Positions 14,525-22,172 of a stretch of DNA of 22,172 nucleotides are shown here, one piece after another. Below the pieces are notes generated by a model. That model did not search any database. It was not told the origin of the DNA and saw only the letters and a list, made by a program, of their open reading frames with translations. The stretch comes from JBJXDT01 sp046153505. GTDB lineage: Bacteria; Pseudomonadota; Gammaproteobacteria; Burkholderiales; Methylophilaceae. Location of the stretch: the NCBI GenBank assembly GCA_046153505.1, contig JBJXDT010000063.1, positions 1 through 22,172 on the forward strand, written 5' to 3'. Every line of letters begins with the position of its first letter. Position 1 is the stretch's first letter. The position numbers and the translations under genes are program-made.

Positions 14525-15625
14525 CTATTTTTCTACTACTAAATTACTTAATGGCTTAGAGCAACAAGGCAAAAAGAAGCCTTGATCGATCTCACGTTGA
14601 CGAATACCGCCGCCATGCTTCATATCTACTGTGCCGGAAATCAACTTGCTTTTACATGTGCCACATAAGCCTTTTCTGCAAGATGAAGGTAAGCGCATGC
14701 CAGCTGCAACACCTGCAGCTAATACAAACTGATCAGAGGCACATTGAACAATTGTGCCACTCTTGGTAAATTCTACTTGGTAATCCTCTGCGTCTATTGC
14801 TGTTTCAATGGTTTCGGTCTTCCCACTATTAGGCAACTCATCAAAACTAAAACTTTCTTCATGATAATGTTGCATATCGAAGCCAGCACTTTTTAGCATG
14901 TTGCGTAATGCATTCATATAGGGTGCTGGGCCACAGGTAAACACTTCACGATTTAAAAAATCGGCTGCAATCGTTTTTAAACTATCGATATTCAAATAAC
15001 CTATGGGCATAGTCCAATTTTCTTCGCTATCTACTTTTTCACAGATATATGCAGTGCGAAAATGCGGCGAATTAAATTTCATTAACTCGAGCTCTTGGCG
15101 GAAAATAATATCGGTGGGACTTCTCGCACTATGTACAAATGCAATATCTGCATCTTCAGCGAGATCGTGAAAAGTTCGTGCCATAGACATGAGTGGAGTG
15201 ATGCCTGAGCCACCGGATAAAAAAAGATATTTTTTTGCTGGATTGAGTGTGCAGGTGAATTCGCCAGCGGGGCCTAACGCAGAGATTCTATTGCCAACTT
15301 TTAAATGGTCATGCAACCAGTTAGAAACGATGCCATTGGGTTGGCGCTTAACAGTAATAGACAGGGTATGCGGGTGAGTGGGGGCTGATGATATGGTGTA
15401 GCAACGGTTAACTGTTGTGTTGTTAATCACTAACTCTAGTGTAATAAACTGCCCTGGCAAAAATTGAAAAAAACTGGGTTTTAAAGGCTGAAAGAAAAAA
15501 CTTTTAACGTCATGGGTTTCGTTTCTTATCTGACAGCAAATAAGCGTATTGTCATGGTCAGTGTCCCAAGTCGGAAGCACTTTTCCCAAGAACTCAGGAG
15601 TATTTCTTGATGCGGTTATCGACAT
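14525..15625 (-). CDS. gbcB: GbcB-type ferredoxin reductase, electron donor to the Rieske oxygenase
   Basis: A 366-residue oxidoreductase with three parts. The FAD domain shows RCYTISS at 74-80; the NAD(P)H domain shows GGSGITP at 138-144 and CGP at 231-233; the C-terminal plant-type [2Fe-2S] ferredoxin has C316, C321, C324 and C354. It would take electrons from NAD(P)H and hand them to the adjacent Rieske oxygenase. Layout and gene order match GbcB of the Pseudomonas glycine betaine monooxygenase. The ATG at 15625 lies 10 bases inside gbcA, which argues for coupled translation, although no good ribosome binding site is visible there. Related reductases serve carnitine or stachydrine oxygenases, so substrate identity rests on the neighbours. 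Confidence 0.9.
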   Translation of the reverse strand: MSITASRNTPEFLGKVLPTWDTDHDNTLICCQIRNETHDVKSFFFQPLKPSFFQFLPGQFITLELVINNTTVNRCYTISSAPTHPHTLSITVKRQPNGIVSNWLHDHLKVGNRISALGPAGEFTCTLNPAKKYLFLSGGSGITPLMSMARTFHDLAEDADIAFVHSARSPTDIIFRQELELMKFNSPHFRTAYICEKVDSEENWTMPIGYLNIDSLKTIAADFLNREVFTCGPAPYMNALRNMLKSAGFDMQHYHEESFSFDELPNSGKTETIETAIDAEDYQVEFTKSGTIVQCASDQFVLAAGVAAGMRLPSSCRKGLCGTCKSKLISGTVDMKHGGGIRQREIDQGFFLPCCSKPLSNLVVEK

Positions 15626-16896
15626 ATTTGAATAGGAACTACCGATGATTTCACATTATCTAAATGCGCCTCTAGGCGTTGAATATACCAGTTGGTAAAT
15701 TTTTCTACTAGCTCTTCAGTATATGGTGAATAAGGGCCAGGCACATACTGGTTACTTTTAACGCCTCGATGTGTGCGCTCCACTAAGGTAGAGTCTTGCT
15801 TATTCGTTGCACGCCAAACCTTGCATAATCTATCAATATTGTAATCTACACCTTCAACAGCATCTTTATGCACCAACCACGTGGTCCGCACTAAGGTGTG
15901 TTCTGCATCAATCGGTATTGCACTAAAAGTGATGATATGATCACTCATAAAATGGTGCCAAGAATTAGGCTGTGTCCAAAACGATAGCCCGCCCAAGTTG
16001 CGCTGCGAAAAATCACCTAACAGTTTTTGGCTGGCCACTTTGCCATCCATAGTTTGCGATTCCCCAGCCTTCTCTAATGGCAGTCTTTGTGTGCGATAAG
16101 CAGTTGCACAGCCATCCAATAAGTCTATTTCTTCAGAAGGCAATCCGCATGACGCCCAACGATTTCCTTCAGATACCACCAAGTCACGAAACTCTTGCAC
16201 CTTAGCGGCATTTTCGGGGGAAGGTTGATAGCCAAAACCGAATTCGTACATTGAATTTAATAGCTCAGGGTGGTTTGCCACACAATGGTAGCACTCACGG
16301 TTATTTTCCATCGTGAGCTTCCAATTGCCATTTTCGATAATATCTTCCTGTAATGCAACTTTACAATCTGCAAGGCGATGTGGTGCAATGTAAGGCTCCA
16401 TCGCGCGTTTCATGTCTTCAAAATCAACTGGTGGATTATCAGACAAGCAGACAAAAATTAAGCCAGCGATATTGCCTACATGCACAGATTTTAGATTATG
16501 ATCATTTTTGTCAAAATCATCGCCCATGTGTTCGTTATGAATGAGTTTGCCAGTGAGATCATAAGTCCACTGATGATAAGGACATACAATGTTACCAACG
16601 CTACCTTTAGCATCATCGCAAAGCTGTGAGCCGCGATGACGACACACGTTATGAAACGCTTTTACATTCATGTCGTCGTCACGCACAATAATCACTGAAT
16701 TTTTACCAATATCCACTTTGACATAATCGCCTGGCTCGGCAATTTCTGGCTCTACTGCAACAAAAATCCAATGCCGACCAAAAATCACTTCAATATCCAG
16801 CGCGTTTATTTCAGGGCTTAAGTAAAAAGGCGCTTCTAGAGTATAGCCTTTGCGTCTTTGTGAGACTAAGTCTCGAATATCTTTAGAAACTCCCAT
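15616..16896 (-). CDS. gbcA: Glycine betaine monooxygenase, Rieske oxygenase subunit GbcA
   Basis: A 426-residue Rieske non-heme iron oxygenase. The Rieske [2Fe-2S] ligands are C85, H87, C105 and H108 (CRHRGSQLC and CPYHQW). The mononuclear iron site is in NNRECYHCVANHPEL with H204 and H209, and D368 in KQDSTLVE is a likely third ligand. The NNRECYHC form is typical of the enzymes that demethylate quaternary amines such as glycine betaine and stachydrine. Reaction expected: betaine + O2 + reductant to dimethylglycine + formaldehyde, in the cytoplasm. Betaine is favoured because dgcAB, etfAB and proVW are in the same series. GAGG stands before the ATG. All ligands are intact and length is normal. 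Confidence 0.9.
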   Translation of the reverse strand: MGVSKDIRDLVSQRRKGYTLEAPFYLSPEINALDIEVIFGRHWIFVAVEPEIAEPGDYVKVDIGKNSVIIVRDDDMNVKAFHNVCRHRGSQLCDDAKGSVGNIVCPYHQWTYDLTGKLIHNEHMGDDFDKNDHNLKSVHVGNIAGLIFVCLSDNPPVDFEDMKRAMEPYIAPHRLADCKVALQEDIIENGNWKLTMENNRECYHCVANHPELLNSMYEFGFGYQPSPENAAKVQEFRDLVVSEGNRWASCGLPSEEIDLLDGCATAYRTQRLPLEKAGESQTMDGKVASQKLLGDFSQRNLGGLSFWTQPNSWHHFMSDHIITFSAIPIDAEHTLVRTTWLVHKDAVEGVDYNIDRLCKVWRATNKQDSTLVERTHRGVKSNQYVPGPYSPYTEELVEKFTNWYIQRLEAHLDNVKSSVVPIQICR

Positions 16897-16924
16897 GTCA
16901 ATCCTCTATTTTTATGTGATTTCA

Positions 16925-17701
16925 TTAAAAGTTGATGAGGTAATGCTCTCGCAAATAGGTCAGTATGACTTGTGCTTTTTCGACAGATGTCCCCTCATTT
17001 ACGACAAGACCACTTTTAGACTCACTTGAAATTGCTGCTAACATACGTGCATGCGCAGTAATATCTTCGCGCGCTTTTAGCTTATTAGGCCGACGTAAAT
17101 TTGGTTGTAATGTCCAACTGGCTTTTTGACCTGCTAAATCAGTCATCATATTTTCGCTTTCGCAGGTAGTCACTTTTCCAATCACCTTTTTAGCAAAAAC
17201 GTAATTAGTTTTGATGGATGCAAGCGGGTGAACGGTCACCAGCGCAGGAAGCTTTACAGAAATGCGCCTTCTTTTTCCTTTGGGTAAGAATTGTAATACT
17301 TCAATTGCGCCTGCTTTCACTTTGATATCAAGTGCATAATTGATTAGTGGTATTTGCAACTTCTCCGCCAACATATATGGCAACATGCCACTATCTTCGC
17401 TAGATTCTGCCCGAGTCCCAGTAAGAATTAAGTCGGTATCTTTAAGTAGCAATGCGATAGATGCCACAACATTTATGTTATCCGAAATGGGCAACACCTT
17501 AATATTTTCAGCGCCAAGTGCGAGATAGTCATCTAGCGCAGGGTTCTCAGCGTCCCCCGCATGCAATACATCAAGCTCAATTTTTTTTGCCTTGGCAATC
17601 ACCTTACCTAAACCGAGGGCTAGGCTATCGTTGTGGCTATAACGGGCTTCTTTGCTTACTGGATGTGCCCCAATTGATACCAAACATGCAAGTTTTTTCA
17701 T
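16925..17701 (-). CDS. etfB: Electron transfer flavoprotein beta subunit (dimethylglycine pathway)
   Basis: A 258-residue ETF beta subunit. The family signature region is TDLILTGTRAESSEDSGMLP at about 89-108 followed by LAEKL, and the N-terminal part gives the usual nucleotide-fold pattern (KKLACLVSIGAHPVSK). The C-terminus ends in an anchoring arm that wraps the alpha subunit. It is divergent from the housekeeping EtfB and of the type linked to DgcAB demethylases. The ATG overlaps the etfA stop as ATGA; AGGAG lies 11 bases upstream, so translation is probably coupled. The heterodimer would carry electrons from dimethylglycine oxidation toward ETF-quinone oxidoreductase, which is not in the window. 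Confidence 0.92.
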   Translation of the reverse strand: MKKLACLVSIGAHPVSKEARYSHNDSLALGLGKVIAKAKKIELDVLHAGDAENPALDDYLALGAENIKVLPISDNINVVASIALLLKDTDLILTGTRAESSEDSGMLPYMLAEKLQIPLINYALDIKVKAGAIEVLQFLPKGKRRRISVKLPALVTVHPLASIKTNYVFAKKVIGKVTTCESENMMTDLAGQKASWTLQPNLRRPNKLKAREDITAHARMLAAISSESKSGLVVNEGTSVEKAQVILTYLREHYLINF

Positions 17702-18813
17702 GTGGGGGTTAGCTCCTGTGTCGCTTTAGCAGCCGTCACTAACTGAATCAAATTCTGCATAACTTCTTCTGCATCACCAATAATCGATAGATTGGCACGC
17801 TTTACAATAGGTGCGCTACTATCGCGGTTAATGACGATGACATGCCTGCAGTCTCTTATACCTTGTAAGTGTTGCACGGCGCCCGAAATGCCAATGGCAA
17901 GGTAGGTTCTTGCCGTTACCGTTTTGCCTGTGGCGCCAATTTGTTTATCACGCGTAAATTTGCCATCATCAACTGCCACACGGCTTGCGCCAATCGCAGC
18001 ATCAAGTGTAAGTGCAAGTTTGGTAAAAGTTTCTACATGATTCACGCCATTACCCGCAGATACAACAAAATCAGCTTCTTCTAATGCAACCTCGGAAGCT
18101 GCTAATTTTTCTAGGCCTAAATCTTGATAACGCTTGTGTGATGGCAAATTGGCATTGTATAAATTTGTACAGTCTTTTAGCACAGCTGATGCCACAAAAG
18201 GTAATTTGCTATCGACAATATCAGGGGCAATTAAAACAAGCGCGGGAAGATCAGCAACGACCAATTGCGCACCACCTTTCTGATAGCAGGAAACACGCGC
18301 TGCATTGACTTCCACCACATAGGTCGCCGCTGTTTTATTGGCCGAATTGGCGATTAATCGGCGTCCGAGGTCACCATCACCAATTAGGTTATCTGGCAAA
18401 AAAATTCGCACGGGTTGGACACTTGCAATGACTGCATTGACACAGGCCAATTCGGTATCTGGTTGATACTGCAAGTAATCTAACTGAGGAATAACCATCA
18501 CCTCGTCAGCACCCGCATCTGCAAGATCTTCGCGTAACTCCCCCAAAACAAGAACAACAACAGCTGTATGTGCGCTTGCTAAGATAGCCGCAGCGGCAAT
18601 AGTTTGCCTTGCATGCATATCCAGCATGCCAGCTTCGCTATGTACCACCACGAGTAACTTTTCAATGATTTTTGTCGGCGTACGAAGTGGTTTTGTGGCA
18701 CTTTTTTGTTCTGATGGCTGCGCAAACTTCGTTAAAGCAATGCGTTTTAATCCAGCTTTGTTAGAATTAAACGGCCTTGATGGATTGATGCGTTGAATAT
18801 GTCGGTTACTCAA
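17698..18813 (-). CDS. etfA: Electron transfer flavoprotein alpha subunit (dimethylglycine pathway)
   Basis: A 371-residue ETF alpha subunit. The FAD-binding C-terminal domain carries VSAGNGV at 251-257, GASRVAVDDG at 275-284, GATGKTV at 293-299, AIGISGAVQH at 306-315, INRDSSAPI at 328-336 and IIGDAEEV at 344-351, all standard positions. The N-terminal 50 residues are a basic, low-complexity extension. The start codon is TTG at 18813, supported by GGAGG seven bases upstream and by overlap with the dgcB stop as TTGA; no ATG in frame fits. Its beta partner follows immediately, so the dimer is made from one transcript next to its presumed electron donor DgcAB. Confidence 0.93.
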   Translation of the reverse strand: MSNRHIQRINPSRPFNSNKAGLKRIALTKFAQPSEQKSATKPLRTPTKIIEKLLVVVHSEAGMLDMHARQTIAAAAILASAHTAVVVLVLGELREDLADAGADEVMVIPQLDYLQYQPDTELACVNAVIASVQPVRIFLPDNLIGDGDLGRRLIANSANKTAATYVVEVNAARVSCYQKGGAQLVVADLPALVLIAPDIVDSKLPFVASAVLKDCTNLYNANLPSHKRYQDLGLEKLAASEVALEEADFVVSAGNGVNHVETFTKLALTLDAAIGASRVAVDDGKFTRDKQIGATGKTVTARTYLAIGISGAVQHLQGIRDCRHVIVINRDSSAPIVKRANLSIIGDAEEVMQNLIQLVTAAKATQELTPT

Positions 18814-20690
18814 TTTGTAACCTCCATGGCAGATAGCACTAATTCAGCTATATCCAGTATCTCTGGTCGATTACCAACTACGCCTTCCAGCATTGCCGTG
18901 CATTGTGGGCAAGCCACAGCAACAACCTCTGCACCAACTTGCTTTGCATCAACAATACGAATATCAGGAATGCGTTTTTTACCTGGAATATCCGTCAAAG
19001 GTGCACCGCCACCGCCACCACAACAACGCGCTTGCAGGCCAGCTCGCTCCATCTCGTTCACCTGAATGCCCATGCTACGCAATAATGCCCGAGGCGCTTG
19101 GATTTCACCATTGTAGCGGCCTAGGTAACATGGGTCGTGGTAAGTTAACTGTCGAATTTCTTCCGACTGCCCTAGCTTTAATGCGCCGGAAGAAGCGAGT
19201 TCAGCTAAAAATGTGGTGTGATGCAAAACAGTGAAATTACCGCCAAAATCAGGATATTCGTTTTTTAAACTATGCAGCACGTGTGGGTCGGCCGTTAATA
19301 TGCGCTTAAAACTTAGTTGATTTAAGGTGGCGATATTCTCTAGCGCTAAGGCTTGAAAAGTCGCTTCATCACCAAGCCTTCTTGCCGTGTCGCCCGTGTC
19401 GCGTTCGAGGTTACCCATCACGGCAAAATCCACTTTGGCATTTTTAAGCACTTTAACCAATGCGCGTAATGTACGCTGGTAGCGCATATCAAAGGCGCCT
19501 TCCCCCACCATTAGCAATACATCCACCGGCTGACTTACTTGTATCGTTTTCACGTCCAAATCAATCGCCCAATAGTAGCGTGCATTTCGGTCAAATCCAC
19601 CTATCGTAGAAGTTTGTCTTAAATTATCTAATGTGATTGGGCCTTTGCCTGGCACTTCCCCTTTTGTCAGGGTGATGTTGCGACGCATACCCACAATCGC
19701 ATCTACGTGTTCTATCAGCATCGGGCACTCTTGCACACAGGCACGGCAAGTAGTGCAAGACCAGAGCGTTTGCGCTTCGATTAAATTTGGTACGATAGTT
19801 TGATTTGGGCCACCTTGATGCGCCCCCAAAGGCATGCCTGGATAGGGGCTTCCAGCGAAATTGGCATCGTTCCCATTTGAAAGCCCAAGCACTAAATCTT
19901 GAATTAATTTTTTTGGATTAAGCGGTTGCTCGGCTGCAAAGGCTGGGCAAGCGGCTTCACATTTTCCGCATTGCACGCAAGCATCAAAACTTAACAATTG
20001 ATTCCATTTAAAATCGCTTGGTTTTTCAATGCCGTAATCTTGGTTAGCCAAACTCAGAGGTTTCAACGCGGTGGATAGTTTGCCAGAAAAACGGGCTTGC
20101 CTAGGATGAAAAGCCAGATGCAATAAACCCGCGATGGCATGCTTCATCGGCCCGCCAAGGCCAATACCTAAAGCCAACTCTGCCGAACCTACCGCTAGTA
20201 GTAAGATTGAAACAATGGCAATACTTCCTGCGAGCGCGCCGACAGGTAAGGAGCTCAATAGTGTCCCTAGCGCAAAAGCGATAAGGGTATAAGGTAAGCG
20301 ATTCCAAGCACCTTTTGACAGCCTTGGAGGTGCGTTGCGTCTGCGCATCCATACAAAGAAAGCGCCCACCAACATGATGCTTGCTGCCAACACAATTAAG
20401 CCATTAATTACATTGGAATACAGCATCAAGCCGTAGTTAAATCCAACTAAGATAATTGCAGCAACCGCGCCACCAGCGGTGGCGATATGCGTCCTGGCAA
20501 TATAGGGTTCGCGTGCGACTACGTGATGCAAATCCACAAAATAACGCTTAGGAATTGCTAACAGTAAAAACCAAGAAAACGCTGCTGGCTTACCTGCCCG
20601 CCAAAGCTGTGCCCGCCTTGCAAGGCCAATTAACAGCGTGGCTGTCGCTAGCCAAAAAAGCACAGTAATGGTGTGGTTGACACTCAGCAT
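18810..20690 (-). CDS. dgcB: DgcB, membrane-anchored iron-sulfur subunit of dimethylglycine demethylase
   Basis: A 626-residue protein. The N-terminal half has several membrane helices (about 8-24, 68-90, 95-115, 133-150, 155-175). Two [4Fe-4S] ferredoxin motifs follow: C238, C241, C244, C248 and C312, C315, C318, C322. The C-terminal half resembles the heterodisulfide reductase-type CCG domains, with C521, C556-C557 and C594/C597 in the second copy. The first copy (around 390-470) shows no cysteines in its ERDTGDTARRLGDE stretch. DgcB is needed with DgcA for dimethylglycine use in Pseudomonas and probably passes electrons onward. The ATG is 3 bases after the dgcA stop. It has no strong ribosome binding site, so translation from dgcA may be coupled. 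Confidence 0.92.
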   Translation of the reverse strand: MLSVNHTITVLFWLATATLLIGLARRAQLWRAGKPAAFSWFLLLAIPKRYFVDLHHVVAREPYIARTHIATAGGAVAAIILVGFNYGLMLYSNVINGLIVLAASIMLVGAFFVWMRRRNAPPRLSKGAWNRLPYTLIAFALGTLLSSLPVGALAGSIAIVSILLLAVGSAELALGIGLGGPMKHAIAGLLHLAFHPRQARFSGKLSTALKPLSLANQDYGIEKPSDFKWNQLLSFDACVQCGKCEAACPAFAAEQPLNPKKLIQDLVLGLSNGNDANFAGSPYPGMPLGAHQGGPNQTIVPNLIEAQTLWSCTTCRACVQECPMLIEHVDAIVGMRRNITLTKGEVPGKGPITLDNLRQTSTIGGFDRNARYYWAIDLDVKTIQVSQPVDVLLMVGEGAFDMRYQRTLRALVKVLKNAKVDFAVMGNLERDTGDTARRLGDEATFQALALENIATLNQLSFKRILTADPHVLHSLKNEYPDFGGNFTVLHHTTFLAELASSGALKLGQSEEIRQLTYHDPCYLGRYNGEIQAPRALLRSMGIQVNEMERAGLQARCCGGGGGAPLTDIPGKKRIPDIRIVDAKQVGAEVVAVACPQCTAMLEGVVGNRPEILDIAELVLSAMEVTN

Positions 20691-20693
20691 CGT

Positions 20694-22172
20694 TTAAAAA
20701 TCTTTGCAAAGACGTAGCGAGTCGTAGATGGCGCCGTGTAGGTTGTGCATAGAGATACAGTCTCCTACGCGATAGAGCAAAAATTGACCTTTTTCGAGTG
20801 GTAGCGCAAGTGCAGGTTGCGCTTCTCCCGCAAACAATTTGTTTAAATCGACTTGACCGAGATTGAATGAGCGTTCTTTCAACAACCAATAAAGTGCATC
20901 GTTTGGAATCGAGCCATTTTCAATGACGACTTGATCGACCTCACGCTCTTCTAAAATCTCGGTATATTCATTTCGAAGGACAGCGATTTTTTTATCCCCC
21001 TCAGCATAGACACGGTCTAGCCAATAGTTGGGGGTTGGGATAATATTTTGTGCATATAAGCGACGATAAAAGATAGGGAGCGTTGTACCGCCCACATCGT
21101 CCGAGATTTTAACGTCTGGTGTCACCATTTCCACCTGACTGCCTCGGCTTGCCATAAAGTCAGCGGTACCAAACCCGGCATGGGTGCCCATCACATCGTA
21201 TAAAAGTACGTTTTTTGCAGGCGCCACCTTTTCAGAGAGAATATCCCAAGAGCTCACGGCCAATCCATCTGCCACACCCCAACCTGGCACTTGTTCTGTA
21301 TTACTCCGCCCACCTGTTGCCAGCACCACTATATTAGGCTGTTCATTTAGAATGGTGTTCAAATCAGCTTCTACACCAACTCTCCTATCCACGCCCAGTC
21401 GCTTATTTTCCATATCTAGCCAACGAATAATGCCTGCCATTTGTTCGCGTTGAGGCGCTTTTGCAGCCAAACTCACTTGACCACCAACGGTTTTGTTGCG
21501 CTCGAACAAGACCACTTCGTGTCCACGGCTGGCAGAAACTCGCGCAGCTTCCAGGCCTGCAGGACCACCACCAACCACCACTACACGGCGTTTTGTGCCT
21601 TTGCTTTTGGTAATGATATGCGGCATGGTTGATTCGCGTGAGGTGGCAGGATTTTGCACACACAACACATCTTGTCCGAGATATTGTCGGTCGATACAAT
21701 AATTTGCACCAACGCATTGTCTAATTTGATCTTCTTGCCCATCGCGTATTTTTCGCATCATGTGTGGGTCGGCAATTTGCGCGCGCGTCATGCCCACCAT
21801 ATCGACCATCCCATTCGATAAAATACGCTCTGCTTGGGTTACATCTCGAATTCCTTGCGCATGTAAAACAGGTACTTTAGAAACCGCTTTGATGCCCGCA
21901 GCCAAATGCACAAAGGGTTCAGGCGGTAAGGCCATTGGCGGCATACAGTTGGCAATTCTATTGTGTGTATCTGCGCCCGAGCCAATCACACTTATAAAAT
22001 CAATCAAGCCCGATTCTGACATGATTTGCGCAATATTCTTGAGTGTGTCTGGGTCTAAGCCGTCGTCATTGAATTCATCTGCACACATGCGCATTCCCAC
22101 ACAAAAATCTGCACCAACCGCATCCCTCACTGCATTTAGCACTTCAATACCAAAACGCATGCGGTTTTCTAG
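20694..22172 (-). CDS. dgcA: DgcA, flavin-dependent dimethylglycine demethylase, C-terminal part
   Basis: The gene runs off the right edge; the frame is open through 22172 and the first visible residues LENR continue a family motif, so the ATG at 22160 is internal. The visible 492 residues cover the end of the old-yellow-enzyme-like TIM barrel (VDMVGMTRAQIADP), the Fe-S motif region, and a nucleotide-binding domain with VVVVGGGPAGLEAAR as in trimethylamine dehydrogenase. Family role: oxidative removal of one methyl of dimethylglycine, giving sarcosine and formaldehyde. The cluster motif keeps three cysteines, with Ala at the usual second position (CVGANYC then x11 then C). It is the first visible gene of the betaine series; its promoter is outside the window. 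Related stachydrine and trimethylamine enzymes are the alternatives. Confidence 0.9.
   Translation of the reverse strand, partial: LENRMRFGIEVLNAVRDAVGADFCVGMRMCADEFNDDGLDPDTLKNIAQIMSESGLIDFISVIGSGADTHNRIANCMPPMALPPEPFVHLAAGIKAVSKVPVLHAQGIRDVTQAERILSNGMVDMVGMTRAQIADPHMMRKIRDGQEDQIRQCVGANYCIDRQYLGQDVLCVQNPATSRESTMPHIITKSKGTKRRVVVVGGGPAGLEAARVSASRGHEVVLFERNKTVGGQVSLAAKAPQREQMAGIIRWLDMENKRLGVDRRVGVEADLNTILNEQPNIVVLATGGRSNTEQVPGWGVADGLAVSSWDILSEKVAPAKNVLLYDVMGTHAGFGTADFMASRGSQVEMVTPDVKISDDVGGTTLPIFYRRLYAQNIIPTPNYWLDRVYAEGDKKIAVLRNEYTEILEEREVDQVVIENGSIPNDALYWLLKERSFNLGQVDLNKLFAGEAQPALALPLEKGQFLLYRVGDCISMHNLHGAIYDSLRLCKDF

Noticed and set aside
15616..16896. Rieske oxygenase as a stachydrine or carnitine demethylase
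   Set aside because: The motifs alone allow it, but dgcAB, etfAB and proVW in the same series favour glycine betaine. It stays as an alternative, not the main call.
18893..19234. 113-codon plus-strand frame opposite dgcB
   Set aside because: It is a shadow of the dgcB cysteine- and glycine-rich region, with no recognizable domain and no start context.
22149..22160. ATG at 22160 as the true start of dgcA
   Set aside because: The frame stays open to the window edge and LENR-MRFGIEV continues the family motif from the middle of the barrel, so the start is outside the window.
1..22172. CRISPR arrays, insertion sequences, tRNA genes or prophage
   Set aside because: No repeated direct units, transposase-like proteins, cloverleaf-like sequences or phage proteins were seen on reading the window.

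Overview
The window reads as a chromosomal segment of an AT-rich flagellated Gram-negative bacterium, most likely a betaproteobacterium of the Methylophilaceae type (for example a Methylotenera relative). That assignment is an inference from the short flagellin, the flaG-fliD-fliS-fliT order and the overall character of the proteins; no rRNA or other marker is present. Almost every gene lies on the minus strand. The exception is the 3' end of an EAL-domain gene at the left edge, which runs convergently into the flagellar genes.

Left part (1-10.4 kb): motility. From right to left in transcription order there is a soluble PAS sensor kinase with its NarL-type response regulator, a long TPR protein with a C-terminal glycosyltransferase-like domain, a short flagellin gene (fliC) behind a very clear sigma-28 promoter and followed by its own terminator, and then a tight run flaG-fliD-fliS-fliT-fliK-like-flhB-like. 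A YcgR/PilZ protein sits upstream of the kinase. Together with the EAL gene at the far end, c-di-GMP proteins lie at both ends of the motility block. The TPR-glycosyltransferase next to fliC suggests flagellin glycosylation.

Middle (10.4-12.4 kb): a cyclopropane-synthase-like methyltransferase, a small four-helix membrane protein of unknown function, a strong bidirectional terminator, and a small OsmB-like glycine-zipper lipoprotein.

Right part (12.4-22.2 kb): one unidirectional, tightly packed series dgcA (partial)-dgcB-etfA-etfB-gbcA-gbcB-proV-proW. Read together, ProVW would import glycine betaine. The Rieske oxygenase GbcA with its reductase GbcB would remove the first methyl group, giving dimethylglycine and formaldehyde. 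DgcA/DgcB with the dedicated EtfAB would remove the second, giving sarcosine and another formaldehyde, and pass electrons toward the quinone pool. Uptake and two demethylations are thus encoded in one probable transcript ending at a terminator just after proW. No substrate-binding protein (ProX), sarcosine-oxidizing enzyme or regulator is visible here. In a methylotroph this would be a route for feeding C1 units from betaine, placed next to an osmotic-stress-type lipoprotein.

No tRNA, rRNA, CRISPR array, insertion sequence or prophage signal was seen. No gene-free stretch exceeds 300 bases; the largest (12151-12407, 4846-5074, 10209-10421) hold the promoters, terminators, an inverted repeat and two doubtful very small ORFs listed below.
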